A stretch of DNA of 64,000 nt. Origin: Betaproteobacteria bacterium Ga0077532 (GTDB lineage: Bacteria > Pseudomonadota > Gammaproteobacteria > Burkholderiales > Ga0077523). Positions 51,600 to 60,438 of this stretch are shown here, one piece after another (position 1 is the stretch's first letter; each line of letters opens with the position of its first letter). The stretch covers positions 28,203 through 92,202 of the forward strand of contig LNEE01000035.1 of assembly GCA_001464895.1 (NCBI GenBank), read 5' to 3'. The position numbers and the translations under genes are program-made. Below the pieces are notes generated by a model, which saw only the letters and a program-made list of their open reading frames with translations, made no database searches and was not told the origin of the DNA.

Positions 51600-52244
51600 T
51601 CAGACCTCTGCCAGCCACGCGACGGCGTCGTCGACGGTACGCACCAGGCCGAACACTCCGCCCTCGACCTGGATCATCCGCATCGCGGCGTCGTGGAGCG
51701 AGACATCCGCCGACGCGCATGCATCGCGCAGCGTCACGCACCGGAAGCCGCGGTCGATGGCCGTCCGCAGCGTCGAGCTGACGCAGACCTCGGTGGTGAT
51801 GCCGCAGAGGATGAGCGAGCGGATGCCGCGCATGGTGAGCATCGAACCGAGCGCCGTGCCCTCGAACGCGCTGAAGCCGGGCTTGTCGATGACGATCTCG
51901 GTGCCGCGCGGCGCCAGTTCGTCGACGATGCCCGCGCCGAACTCGCCGCGGATCAGCAGCCGACCGAGCGGGCCTGCACTGCCCACGGGCGCGCCCGTGC
52001 GGCGGGTGGCTTCCATGAAGGCGGGTGGGACGTCCGAGAGATCCGGCGCATTCGCCTCGCGCGTATGGACGATGAGCAGGCCGGCATCGCGCGCCGCCGC
52101 GAGCACGCGCGCCACACCGGGGATCGCTGCGCGCAGCAGCGACACGTCGAGCCCGGCCATCGCCGCGTAGCCCTGCGGGTCGAGGAAGTCGCGCTGCATG
52201 TCGATGACCACGAGCGCGGTGGATTGCCAGTCGAAGGGAATCAT
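51600..52244 (-). CDS. Isochorismatase-like cysteine hydrolase
   Basis: 214 residues with the catalytic triad of the family: Asp 15 in VVIDMQRDF, Lys in VIDKPGFSAF and Cys in GITTEVCVSSTLR (the cis-peptide GxxTxxCV). Such enzymes include N-carbamoylsarcosine amidase, ureidoacrylate amidohydrolase and biuret hydrolase. Since a creatininase-like gene precedes it (15 nt gap), an N-carbamoyl-type amidase is a reasonable guess. It has no signal peptide and acts in the cytosol. The gene follows the creatininase-like gene and leads into the lactonase. Confidence 0.87.
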   Translation of the reverse strand: MIPFDWQSTALVVIDMQRDFLDPQGYAAMAGLDVSLLRAAIPGVARVLAAARDAGLLIVHTREANAPDLSDVPPAFMEATRRTGAPVGSAGPLGRLLIRGEFGAGIVDELAPRGTEIVIDKPGFSAFEGTALGSMLTMRGIRSLILCGITTEVCVSSTLRTAIDRGFRCVTLRDACASADVSLHDAAMRMIQVEGGVFGLVRTVDDAVAWLAEV

Positions 52245-52259
52245 CGGTCAGTGCCCCGA

Positions 52260-53024
52260 TCAGCCGAACTCGTGGCGCACGGCGCCGGCGATGCGGTCGC
52301 CCAGTTCCTCGACCATCATCGCGCCCTTCTCGAGCGTCGCCGCCCTCGCTGACGACAACACGCCGGACGGTGGCACCCAGTCGGTGTGCGGCGGATACAT
52401 GTCGTACGGCGGGAAGTCGGCCGGTCCGTCGTCCGGGATGCGGTCGAGGTGCACGAGGTCCGGGTGGTAGTGCAGCATCATCGATGTCTCGAGCACGGCT
52501 GCGTGCTCCAGCGCGTAGCCGGGAAATCCGTCGGGGAAGATGCTGTCGAGCGTGGGCGTGGTGAAGAAGTCCCAGTAGTCCAGCCGCATCACCGACAGGG
52601 GCGGTGTGCCGCCGAACTCGCGCAGGGCGAGGTCGATGCCCTCGATGAGGAACCACTGGTTCTCGTAGTGGCCGTTCACCAGCACCAGCTTCTTTGCGCC
52701 GTGCCGCGCGAACTCGCGCACCGTGTCGCGGACCTGGCTGATCAGCGTCGCCGCATCGAGGCTCGTCGTACCGCAGAAGTGCTGGCCGCCGCCGCACTTC
52801 GGCTGGGACTTGTACCCGTACGCAAGCGCAGGGGCCACGAGCCCGCCGACCTTCGCAGCCACCGTGCGCGACACGGCGTCGGCGAGGAGGTGATCGGTGC
52901 CCAGCGGAAGATGGGGGCCGTGCTGTTCGGTGGCCCCGACCGGCAGGAACACCACCGACGCGTCGCACTGCACGCGGTGCCGGTACTCCTGCCACGTGAG
53001 CCGGTTCATGAGGGTCTCTTTCAT
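52260..53024 (-). CDS. Creatininase family amidohydrolase
   Basis: 254 residues. The start at 53024 overlaps the EamA stop by 4 nt (ATGA); an ATG at 53009 is the alternative. The family motif VGATEQHGPHLPLGTDHLLA carries the metal-binding Glu and His residues; also LVLVNGHYENQWFLIEGID (NGHGGN-like, here NGHYEN) and LEHAAVLETSMML (second Glu). Family members hydrolyse cyclic amides such as creatinine or formamides in the riboflavin/mycofactocin-like pathways. Together with an isochorismatase-like amidase it resembles creatinine-type degradation, but creatinase and sarcosine genes are absent. Confidence 0.86.
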   Translation of the reverse strand: MKETLMNRLTWQEYRHRVQCDASVVFLPVGATEQHGPHLPLGTDHLLADAVSRTVAAKVGGLVAPALAYGYKSQPKCGGGQHFCGTTSLDAATLISQVRDTVREFARHGAKKLVLVNGHYENQWFLIEGIDLALREFGGTPPLSVMRLDYWDFFTTPTLDSIFPDGFPGYALEHAAVLETSMMLHYHPDLVHLDRIPDDGPADFPPYDMYPPHTDWVPPSGVLSSARAATLEKGAMMVEELGDRIAGAVRHEFG

Positions 53025-53929
53025 CGACGATTCGCTCCGGTGAGGGATGCAGTGCGTGCTTCGAGCAGGGCGGCGCCAGCGATGAGGCCGCAGCCCGCCC
53101 AGCCCCAGGGGTCGAGGTTCTCCCCGCCGATCAGCAGGGCAGACACGACCGCGGCGACGAGTTCGAAGACGAGCAGGACCCCGGCACGCCCGGCTTCGAG
53201 ATGCGTGACGCCGTACATCGTCGTCCAGTTGGCAGCGCCCATCCAGATCACCGCGAAGGCTGCGAGTTGCAGCAGCAGGGTCGTCGTGACGGTCGGGAAC
53301 GGGGTGCCCGCGACGGGTAGCAGCAATGCGCTGATCGCGCCGCAGCCCGCGAAGATCACGGCCGACTTCGTGCCCACGGGCACGTCCGTCGCGAGGCGCG
53401 AGGCGATGTTCTGGCCCGCGTAGAAGACGCCGGATCCGATCGCGAGCAGGTCCTGCCACCCCGGCGGTGTGACGAGCAGACGCGGACCACCGAGAAGCAT
53501 CACGGCGCCCGCGATCGAGATGCCCACGGCGATGGCGCGCGTCCGGGTGATCGACTCCCCGAGCACGATGCGCCCACCCAGCACGCTCCACACGGGCGTG
53601 AGGTAGAAGAGCAGCATCATGCGCATCACCTCGCCGTAGGTGAGTGCGGTGACGAAGCTTGCGATCGCCAGGCCGCCCAGGACGCCGATCGCCACGAGCA
53701 GGCCGGTCTGGTGCCGCCAGACGCGGCGCTGGCGCCATACGAACGGCAGCATGGCGGCGCCGAGCAGTCCGTACGTCGTCGTGGTGAACGTGACGCCGGC
53801 GAGACCCAGCGAGGCGAAGTGCTTGAACGCGATCCAGGTGAGCCCCCAGAGCAATCCGCTCGCGAGCAGCGCGGCGACCGCAATGCGGTCGGTCGCGACG
53901 TCGCGGGGGAGCGTGAGCGTCATCGGCAT
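53021..53929 (-). CDS. EamA/DMT family permease
   Basis: 302 residues with ten hydrophobic helices in two EamA repeats: first LLASGLLWGLTWIAFKHFASLGLAGV, second DLLAIGSGVFYAGQNIASRLA. Motif GESITRTRAIAV at the end of the first repeat is typical. It is 8 nt after the desaturase gene and overlaps the creatininase-like gene by 4 nt, so it should transport the substrate or a product of this operon across the inner membrane. An ATG two codons further in is also possible. Confidence 0.87.
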   Translation of the reverse strand: MPMTLTLPRDVATDRIAVAALLASGLLWGLTWIAFKHFASLGLAGVTFTTTTYGLLGAAMLPFVWRQRRVWRHQTGLLVAIGVLGGLAIASFVTALTYGEVMRMMLLFYLTPVWSVLGGRIVLGESITRTRAIAVGISIAGAVMLLGGPRLLVTPPGWQDLLAIGSGVFYAGQNIASRLATDVPVGTKSAVIFAGCGAISALLLPVAGTPFPTVTTTLLLQLAAFAVIWMGAANWTTMYGVTHLEAGRAGVLLVFELVAAVVSALLIGGENLDPWGWAGCGLIAGAALLEARTASLTGANRR

Positions 53930-53937
53930 GTCACGGC

Positions 53938-54969
53938 TCAGACGACGGTCAGGAACGACACGCCGTGCGCCCCGACGAAGCCATCCGCCCGACCGGGTCC
54001 CGTGCCCACGGCGCCGTAGTCTTCGTCCAGCACGCGCCTCAGGCGGTTCTGGTGGAACGTCTTCAGAAGTTCCGCCAGTGGCAGCAGGGCCTGGGGCTCG
54101 GCGCCGTACAACTCGCGATGCAGCGCCGGCAGGCGGTACCAGGGCACGGCTGCACGTTCGTGGTGGGCATTGTGGTAACCGAAGTTGAGCGTGAGCAGGT
54201 TGATCCACGGCCAGCGCGCCGAGATCACGTTCGAGTAGGTGTTCGCCTGCTCGTAGGCGCGATCGCGGTCCTCCATCGGCACCTTGAAGTGCTCGTCGTG
54301 CGTGAAGTACTGCGGAAACGTGTGGTGGAAGGCGTCGAAGAAGTCGAGGCTGGTGAGCAGGATCCAGTACGCGGCGGCGTAGCCGACGAGCGCCCAGGGC
54401 GAAGCGATGAAGAGAGCCGAGAACAGGGCGATCCGCGAGATGAGCATCACGATGACGCGGGTGCGTCGGACCTGCTCGCCGGGCCGCACGAATGGCCGTA
54501 CCAGAAGCTGCCCATGCATGATCAGTTCGACCGCCGGGACGTGCATCCATTCCAGGGTGACCACCGTCCCGCGTAGCACCGGATGGCGCTTCAGCAGCGC
54601 CTTGTAGTCGAACACGGTGACGTCCGCGCGGTCCCGGTGATGGCGCAGGTGCATGTGGCGGATGCGTTCGAACGACACGTAGGCCGCCCCGCAGATCCAG
54701 GACATGACCTCGCCGATGCGGCGGTTGTGCACGGGGTCCCGGAACAGCGTGAAGTGCGCGGCTTCGTGGATCAGATAGGCCGCGATCACCATCGTGTGCG
54801 CTGCGAGCAGCACGCCGGCGATCCCTGCCGGCCACGTCCCTTGCGCAAGGAGGGCAAGGGCAACGACATGACCGATGGTCGCGTAGCCGATGGCGATGGT
54901 GTTGGGCAAGGTGCCGGCGCGCTCCCGCATCAGTCCGCCCGGGGGCAGGTCGGTGGTGGCATCGGACAT
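53938..54969 (-). CDS. Membrane fatty-acid-desaturase-type di-iron oxygenase
   Basis: 343 residues with three histidine boxes: HEAAH at 68-72, HMHLRHH at 105-111 and HNAHH near 265, the arrangement of membrane desaturases and hydroxylases. Four or five transmembrane stretches lie between them. The family inserts a double bond or hydroxyl into a lipid acyl chain or other hydrophobic group using O2. As the first gene of an operon of amide and lactone hydrolases, it may instead oxygenate a cyclic substrate. It is divergent from a MarR-like gene, with a palindrome between. Confidence 0.88.
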   Translation of the reverse strand: MSDATTDLPPGGLMRERAGTLPNTIAIGYATIGHVVALALLAQGTWPAGIAGVLLAAHTMVIAAYLIHEAAHFTLFRDPVHNRRIGEVMSWICGAAYVSFERIRHMHLRHHRDRADVTVFDYKALLKRHPVLRGTVVTLEWMHVPAVELIMHGQLLVRPFVRPGEQVRRTRVIVMLISRIALFSALFIASPWALVGYAAAYWILLTSLDFFDAFHHTFPQYFTHDEHFKVPMEDRDRAYEQANTYSNVISARWPWINLLTLNFGYHNAHHERAAVPWYRLPALHRELYGAEPQALLPLAELLKTFHQNRLRRVLDEDYGAVGTGPGRADGFVGAHGVSFLTVV

Positions 54970-55034
54970 CGTGGGTCTCCGGATCGGTTGCAGCCGCGTG
55001 CGCGGAGCGCTATGGTCGGCGCATCCACTTCGAA

Positions 55035-55046
55035 TTTACCTGTAAA
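55035..55046. promoter_or_regulatory. Candidate operator, TTTAC-CT-GTAAA dyad
   Basis: A 12-bp inverted repeat, AT-rich in otherwise GC-rich DNA, between the divergent desaturase and MarR-like genes, 66 and 58 bp from the two starts. It is well placed for a regulator controlling both transcripts. Assignment to the MarR-like protein is inference. Confidence 0.45.
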
Positions 55047-55103
55047 AATGGAAGCAGATTCCGTTCCGTCGCATGCCGCGTCGCCTCCGCGAGGCCCAGG
55101 GCG

Positions 55104-55574
55104 TTGAAAACGCAGGCGAATGCGCCGCGCGTCGCGTCGCGCGGAGGCCGCTCCGCCCCCACCGCGACGACCGATGCCGGTGCAGCCCGTCCCCGCCGCC
55201 GGGCCGTTGCGGTGCGCGAGCAGCGCACGCGGTTCCTGCTGGCGCTGCGCGAACTCGACACCGCGTGGGTCGAGACCTTCCATGCCACCGGGCTTTCGGA
55301 CGTCTACTTCTCGCGGCTCTTCACCGAGCTGTGGCTGCGCGGCGGCGAGGCCGTGCCGAAGACCGATGCCTACGGCTACGTGAAGGGCGTCGGCGTGCAG
55401 ACGGCGATGAAGTACGTGAAGCGCGCGATCGACGAGGGGTATCTCGAAGAGGTCGACAACCCGGCAGACGGGCGTTCGCGCCTCATCCGCATGTCGGCGC
55501 ACCTCACGGAGAGCTTCGAGCGGCTGATCGACCGGTCGGTGGCGGCGTTCGCGGAGGCGTTTGCTCCCTCGTAG
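55104..55574 (+). CDS. MarR-like winged-helix regulator
   Basis: 156 residues. The first 35 residues are basic and disordered (RRGRSAPTATT..ARPRRRAVAV type). The rest is helical with a winged-helix-like stretch: TELWLRGGEAVPKTDAYGYVKGVGVQTAMKYVKRAIDEGYLEEVDNPADGRSRLIRMS; the recognition helix QTAMKYVKRAIDEG and the wing VDNPADGRSRLIRMS match the MarR pattern. It is divergent from the desaturase operon, suggesting it controls that operon. The ligand is unknown. Confidence 0.75.
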   Translation: MKTQANAPRVASRGGRSAPTATTDAGAARPRRRAVAVREQRTRFLLALRELDTAWVETFHATGLSDVYFSRLFTELWLRGGEAVPKTDAYGYVKGVGVQTAMKYVKRAIDEGYLEEVDNPADGRSRLIRMSAHLTESFERLIDRSVAAFAEAFAPS

Positions 55575-55903
55575 GCGGGGCCCATGGCCCCGAGAGCGTC
55601 GATTCCGGTTGAAGCGCTCCCTTTGCATCGACCTCTTCCGCGGGCCATGGGCCCCTCCTACAGGGGCGGGGGATGGGAAAAGGCCACGCTGTTGTAGGAG
55701 CGACCCATGGCCGCGAAAGCGATCGCTCAGGTTGAAGCGCTTCCTTGCATCTACAGCTTTCGGGGCCATGGGCCCCTCCAACAGGGGCGGGGGATGGGAA
55801 AAGGTCACGCTGTTGTAGGAGCGGCCCATGGCCGCGAAAGCGATCGTTCCGGCTGAAGCGTTTCCTTGCATCCACCGCTTTCGGGGCCATGGGCCCCTCC
55901 TAC
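55572..55903. repeat. Family A palindromic repeats, three tandem copies
   Basis: Full copies at 55572-55661, 55694-55782 and 55815-55903, the first overlapping the MarR-like stop codon. Each starts GTAGGAG(C) with GGCCCATGGCC and ends GGGCCATGGGCCCCTCCTAC; the orientation is opposite to the 19.7-20.0 kb copies. The second and third are preceded by the same spacer (CAGGGGCGGGGGATGGGAAA, AGGCCACGCTGTT), so the unit of duplication is about 121 bp. No gene lies between 55575 and 55964. Confidence 0.87.
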
Positions 55904-55964
55904 AACGGCATTGCCCGCGTTTGGTTTGCGTGGCGCACCCACCGTCCCCGACCGAAGCGCCCCT

Positions 55965-57131
55965 TCAATACGACTTCGGCAGCCCCAGCACCTTCTCCGC
56001 GATGTAGCACAGCACCAGCTGCGGACTCACCGGGGCGAGCCGGGGGATCATGGCCTCGCGCAGATAGCGTTCGATGTGGAACTCCTGCGCGTAGCCCATG
56101 CCGCCCAGCGTGAGCATCGCCTGCTCGCACGTCTGGAAGCACGCCTCGGCGGCGAGGTACTTCGCCGCGTTGGCCTCCGGACCGCACGGTTCGCCGGCGT
56201 CGTACTTCGAGGCCGCCTTGAACACCATGAGGTCCGCGGCTTCCAGCGCCATCCAGCAGCGCGCCAGCGGATGCTGGATCGACTGGTTCCGGCCGATCAG
56301 CCGATCGAACACGATGCGCTCGCCTGCGTACGCCACGGCTCGTGCGAGTGCCGCGCGGCCGAGTCCCACCGCTTCGGCAGCAATCAGGATGCGCTCCGGA
56401 TTCAGGCCGTGCAGCAGGTACTCGAAGCCGCGACCTTCCTCGCCGATGCGGTCCTCCACCGGCACCGGAAGCGATTCGATGAACAGCATGTTCGAGTCGA
56501 CCGCCTTGCGGCCCATCTTCGGGATCTCGCGGACTTCGACGTGCGCGCGGTCGAGGCGCGTGTAGAAGAGCGACAGCCCGTCGGTGGGTTTGCGGCATGC
56601 CTCGCGGGGCGTGGTGCGCGCGAGGATGAGCATGCGGTCGGCCACCTGCGCCGTGGAGATCCAGATCTTGCGGCCGTCGAGCACGTACCCGTCGCCGTCG
56701 CGGCGTGCGGAGGTCTTCAGGCGGGTGGTGTCGAGACCGGCGTCGGGTTCCGTCACGGCGAAGCAGGCCTTCTCCTCCCCGCGGATGAGCGGCGGCAGCC
56801 AGCGCGCCTTCTGCTCGTCGGTGCCGAATACCACGACGGGGTTCAGGCCGAAGATGTTCATGTGGATCGCCGAGGCGCCCGAGAACCCCGCCCCGGATTC
56901 GCTAATCGCCTGCGTGAGGATCGACGCCTCGACGATGCCGAGCCCCGCGCCGCCGTACTTCTCGGGCATCGCGATGCCCAGCCATCCGTCGCGCGCCACG
57001 GCGGCGTGGAAGTCGTGCGGGAAGCCGCCGTCGCGATCGCGCTCCAGCCAGTACGCGGCATCGAACGGTGTGCAAAGCGCCGTCACGGCCTCCCGGATGG
57101 CGCGCTGTTCGGGCGAGAAGTCGAAGTCCAT
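55965..57131 (-). CDS. Acyl-CoA dehydrogenase
   Basis: 388 residues from MDFDFSPEQRAIREAVTALC. The N-terminal helical, middle beta and C-terminal helical domains are all present: CFAVTEPDAGLDTTRLKTSARRDGDGYVLDGRKIWIS (FAD-contacting signature), LFIESLPVPVEDRIGEEGRGFEYLLHGLNPERILIAAEAVGLGRAALARAVAYAGERIVFDRLIGRNQSIQ and CEQAMLTLGGMGYAQEF (second signature). The catalytic-base position is not obvious from a glance. FAD-dependent oxidation of an acyl-CoA. The start overlaps the CaiB stop by 1 nt, so the pair is coupled. Confidence 0.93.
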   Translation of the reverse strand: MDFDFSPEQRAIREAVTALCTPFDAAYWLERDRDGGFPHDFHAAVARDGWLGIAMPEKYGGAGLGIVEASILTQAISESGAGFSGASAIHMNIFGLNPVVVFGTDEQKARWLPPLIRGEEKACFAVTEPDAGLDTTRLKTSARRDGDGYVLDGRKIWISTAQVADRMLILARTTPREACRKPTDGLSLFYTRLDRAHVEVREIPKMGRKAVDSNMLFIESLPVPVEDRIGEEGRGFEYLLHGLNPERILIAAEAVGLGRAALARAVAYAGERIVFDRLIGRNQSIQHPLARCWMALEAADLMVFKAASKYDAGEPCGPEANAAKYLAAEACFQTCEQAMLTLGGMGYAQEFHIERYLREAMIPRLAPVSPQLVLCYIAEKVLGLPKSY

Positions 57132-58330
57132 CAGCCGGCAGATCCGGTACGGGTCACATCCTTCGCCACCATCGCGGCGATCTCTTCGTCGGAGTAGCCG
57201 ATCTCGCGCAGCACCTCGGCGGAATGTTGACCCAGCAGTGGCGCCGGCGTCCGCGGACCAGGCGGTGACGCGGACCATCCCGTGGGCGTGCGTGGCGCGA
57301 GCAGCGGGCCTTCGGTCGGATGCGCCTCCGGTTCGAAGAAGCCGGTGGCGGCGAGATGCTCGTCGTCGAGGAGGTCCGCCACCTTGTTCATCGGCGCCAC
57401 CGGCACGTCGATCGACGACAGCAGCGCCGTCCACTCGGCCGTGGTGCGCGTGGCGATCAAGGCCGCCAGGAACTCGTAGACCTCCGCGATGTGCGCGGCC
57501 CGCATGCCGTGCGACGTGAAGCGGGCGTCCTCCAGCAGATCCGCGCGATCCACGGCGCGGAGGAAGCGATCCCACTGGCGGTCGTTGTAGACGAGCGCGC
57601 AGATCCAGCCGTCCTTCGTGGCGTAGGGCCGCCGTTCCGCCAGGCGCGCGTACCCGGTGCCGCCGATAGGGGGCTCGTACGACATCCCCGCGAGATGGTC
57701 GCCCAGCACGAACTGCGCGACGCTCTCGAACATCGGGACCTCGACCGACTGGCCTTCGCCGGTGCGTTCGCGATGGAAGAGGGCGGCCGTGATCGCATAC
57801 ACCGCGTGCAGGCCGGTGACGCGGTCCGCGAGGTTCACCGGCGCATAGCGGGGCGGCGCGGTGCCGTCGCGCGACGCGAGCCACGGCAGGCCCGTGATGC
57901 CCTGGATGAGATCGTCGTACGCGGCGCGGCCCGCGCCCGGACCTTTCTCGGCATAGCCGTAGGCACCCACGTAGACGATGCGCGGATTCACCGCGCGGAC
58001 GTCCTCGTACGACAGCCCCAGGCGCGCCATCGCCGCGGGACGCACGTTGTAGACGAGCACGTCGGTGCGCGCGGCGAGCCGCAGCACGGCTTCGCGTCCC
58101 TCGGGTTGCTTCAGGTCGAGCACGATGTCGCGCTTGCCGCGATTCAAGTGCAGGAAGAGATGCCCCATCCCCGGGGACTTCATCGGCCCCACGTGGCGCA
58201 TGTTGTCGCCCTCGCGGGATTCCACCTTGATCACCTCGGCGCCCAGCTCCGCGAGGATCTGCGTTGCGAACGGGCCCATCACCACGGTGGTGAGGTCGAG
58301 GATCTTCACTCCGGACAGCGGACCGGCCAT
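57131..58330 (-). CDS. CaiB/BaiF family CoA-transferase
   Basis: 399 residues of class III CoA transferases. Start MAGPLSGVKILDLTTVVMGPFATQILAELGAEVIKVE is canonical. The catalytic aspartate is in AAYDDLIQGITGL (D139), analogous to Asp169 of formyl-CoA transferase. It transfers CoA from a donor acyl-CoA to a carboxylic acid, activating it for oxidation by the acyl-CoA dehydrogenase gene that overlaps its stop. A Bug-type binding protein gene lies 12 nt upstream, as often seen in such clusters. Confidence 0.92.
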   Translation of the reverse strand: MAGPLSGVKILDLTTVVMGPFATQILAELGAEVIKVESREGDNMRHVGPMKSPGMGHLFLHLNRGKRDIVLDLKQPEGREAVLRLAARTDVLVYNVRPAAMARLGLSYEDVRAVNPRIVYVGAYGYAEKGPGAGRAAYDDLIQGITGLPWLASRDGTAPPRYAPVNLADRVTGLHAVYAITAALFHRERTGEGQSVEVPMFESVAQFVLGDHLAGMSYEPPIGGTGYARLAERRPYATKDGWICALVYNDRQWDRFLRAVDRADLLEDARFTSHGMRAAHIAEVYEFLAALIATRTTAEWTALLSSIDVPVAPMNKVADLLDDEHLAATGFFEPEAHPTEGPLLAPRTPTGWSASPPGPRTPAPLLGQHSAEVLREIGYSDEEIAAMVAKDVTRTGSAG

Positions 58331-58342
58331 GGGACATGTTTC

Positions 58343-59392
58343 CTATTGAGGTTGGATGCCGGCGTCGCGGATGAGCCGGCCCCAGGTGTCGAGCTGGCTG
58401 CGCAGGTAGGCCGCGAAGGGCTCCGGGCCCAGCGGATCCACCTCGAAGCCGAGGGTGGTGAGTCGTGCCGCCATGTCGGGGCGCGAGAGGATGGCGATCA
58501 CCTCGCGGGCGAGGCGCGCGACGATGGGCTTCGGCGTACCGGCGGGGACGAGAAGACCGTTCCACGAGCCGACCTCGAAGCCCTTCAGCGTGTCTGCGAC
58601 CGGTGGCGTGTCGGGTAGTGAGGCAAGGCGCTTCTCGGTGGCGACGCCGAGCAGCCGCACGCGGCCGGCGGAAACCTGCGGCATCGCCGTCGCGATGTCC
58701 GCCACCATCATGTCCACACGGCCCGATGCGACGTCGCCGATGGCTTGCGGACTCGCCTTGTACAGCACGCTCACGAGCCTGACCTTGCCGAGCCGCGCGA
58801 TGGTCTCCGCGGCCACGAGCGACGAACTGCTGGCCGACGCGAACGTGAGCCCGTCGGGCCGTGTGCGTCCGAGGTCGACAAGTTCGCGCATCGTCTTCAC
58901 GGGGAGCGCCGTGGCGCAGATCACGACGAACGGCAGCGTGGCGCTTCGGACCACGGGATCGAAGTCCTTCAGGGGGTCGTACGCGAGCGTCTTGTAGAGG
59001 TGCGGATTCGCCGAGTGCGTCGTGTTCGTGGTCATGAACACCGTGTACCCGTCGGGCGCGCTCCGGGCGACATGCACCGCGGCGATCTGGCCGAACGCGC
59101 CGGGGCGATTGTCCACCACGACCGTCTGCCCCAGCCGCTGAAACAGGTCGTGGGCGAGCAGTCGCGCCATCGTGTCGGTGGCGCTCCCGGGGGCGAAGGG
59201 CACGACGAGACGGAGGGGGCGGTTCGGATACTCGCCGGTCTCGGCCGCCTCGGCCGTTGCAACCATCGCCGGCGCAACCAGGGTTGTCGCAAACATCAGT
59301 GCGGCTGCGATCGTCAGTGTCCGCCCGAGGACGCCGGCACACGCGCGCATGAAAGCTCCCGCGGTGCGGCTTTGCCTTGTTGTTATGGTCAT
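58343..59392 (-). CDS. Tripartite tricarboxylate (Bug/TctC) solute-binding protein
   Basis: 349 residues with AGGAGGAGC before ATG at 59392 and a signal peptide ending near AEAA. Conserved Bug-family stretches: YPNRPLRLVVPFAPGSATDTMARLLA, VVVDNRPGAFGQIAAVHVARSAPDGYTVFM (the VENRPGAgG-like motif) and VGSWNGLLVPAGTPKPIVARLARE. These periplasmic receptors capture carboxylates for TctAB transporters and are abundant in betaproteobacteria; orphan copies are common and no tctA or tctB is present here. Its position between the SDR and CaiB genes suggests that the cargo is the acid activated by CaiB. Confidence 0.92.
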   Translation of the reverse strand: MTITTRQSRTAGAFMRACAGVLGRTLTIAAALMFATTLVAPAMVATAEAAETGEYPNRPLRLVVPFAPGSATDTMARLLAHDLFQRLGQTVVVDNRPGAFGQIAAVHVARSAPDGYTVFMTTNTTHSANPHLYKTLAYDPLKDFDPVVRSATLPFVVICATALPVKTMRELVDLGRTRPDGLTFASASSSSLVAAETIARLGKVRLVSVLYKASPQAIGDVASGRVDMMVADIATAMPQVSAGRVRLLGVATEKRLASLPDTPPVADTLKGFEVGSWNGLLVPAGTPKPIVARLAREVIAILSRPDMAARLTTLGFEVDPLGPEPFAAYLRSQLDTWGRLIRDAGIQPQ

Positions 59393-59471
59393 CGGAGCTC
59401 CTCCTGCGCCCGATTGTAGCCGCGCGCCCGAAGGCGCCCGCGGCCGTCTGCAGCGCCGCTCCGCCTGCCGC

Positions 59472-60218
59472 TCAACCCATGTGTGCGCCGCCGTTCGGCC
59501 CGAGCACCTGGCCGTGGAAGAAGCTCGCGGCATCGGAAGCGAGGAATACGGCCGTGGCTGCGATCTCCTCGGGGCGGCCGAAGCGGCCTGCGGGGATCGC
59601 GCGTTCCATCTCCAGCACCTCGGGGCTCATGAACTCGGCGGAGAGCATCCGCGTCTCGACCGGGCCTGGCGCGATGGCGTTCACGCGGATGGCCGGCGCG
59701 AACTCGCGCGCGAGCGAGCGGGTGAGCCCGATGACGCCCGCCTTGGCAGCGCAGTACGGCGCATAGCGCGCGCGCCCGAGATGGCCGAGTTCGGAGGCGA
59801 TGTTGATCACGCACCCGCGCCCGCGCGCCACCATCCCCGGCAGCACGGCGCGGCAGCAGAGGAACACGCCCTTCAGGTCGACGCCCACCACGAAGTCCCA
59901 GTCGGCCTCGGTGGTCTCGAGGAACGGCTTCTCCTGGATCACGCCGGCGTTGTGGACTGCGATGTCGAGGGGGCCGAGTTGCTTCCCGATCGCGTCCACC
60001 ATGGCCGCGAGCGCATCGGCCGAAGTGACGTCGGCCTCGAACGCCATCGCTGCGCCGCCGTGCGCGCGGATGAGGTCGACCACGGCGGCCGCGTCGGCGT
60101 GCTGGCCGTGATGATTGACCGCCACGCGCGCACCGGCGGCAGCGAACGCGATGGCCGTGGCGCGACCGATGCCGGTGGCGGCGCCCGTGACGAGAGCGGT
60201 GCGGTCCGCGAGCATCAT
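59472..60218 (-). CDS. Short-chain dehydrogenase/reductase
   Basis: 248 residues with a full SDR pattern: TGAATGIG at 11-18, HNAGV, the catalytic block INIASELGHLGRARYAPYCAAKAGVIGL (Ser region, Tyr, Lys) and the loop VNAIAPGPVETRM. The end of beta-2 (AVNHHGQHADAA) suggests NADP preference. It should oxidise or reduce a 3-hydroxyacyl- or similar intermediate in the cluster. The gene is 79 nt upstream of the Bug gene. Confidence 0.9.
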   Translation of the reverse strand: MMLADRTALVTGAATGIGRATAIAFAAAGARVAVNHHGQHADAAAVVDLIRAHGGAAMAFEADVTSADALAAMVDAIGKQLGPLDIAVHNAGVIQEKPFLETTEADWDFVVGVDLKGVFLCCRAVLPGMVARGRGCVINIASELGHLGRARYAPYCAAKAGVIGLTRSLAREFAPAIRVNAIAPGPVETRMLSAEFMSPEVLEMERAIPAGRFGRPEEIAATAVFLASDAASFFHGQVLGPNGGAHMG

Positions 60219-60438
60219 CGGGGCCCGCCGCGTGTCGCGACGCCAGGCGCGTGACCTCCCGGGACGTGGCCGGGCGCCGGTCCGTCGGGCAGCACAGTGT
60301 TCGGGGGGCGGACAGATCGTTTCGGGGACATGGCGGAGCGGGTCGGATCGGGAATCGTCAGCGCACGATCAGCGGCGTGCAGCCTGTGTACGAGGAAGAC
60401 GGACCACGAGGAAAACGGACCAGGAATCGTGCGCTCCG

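Noticed and set aside
55965..59342. A single 1125-codon minus-strand frame that includes the acyl-CoA dehydrogenase
   Set aside because: Only the part from 57131 down is a real protein; the upstream part is out of frame with the CaiB and Bug genes, which are clear on their own.
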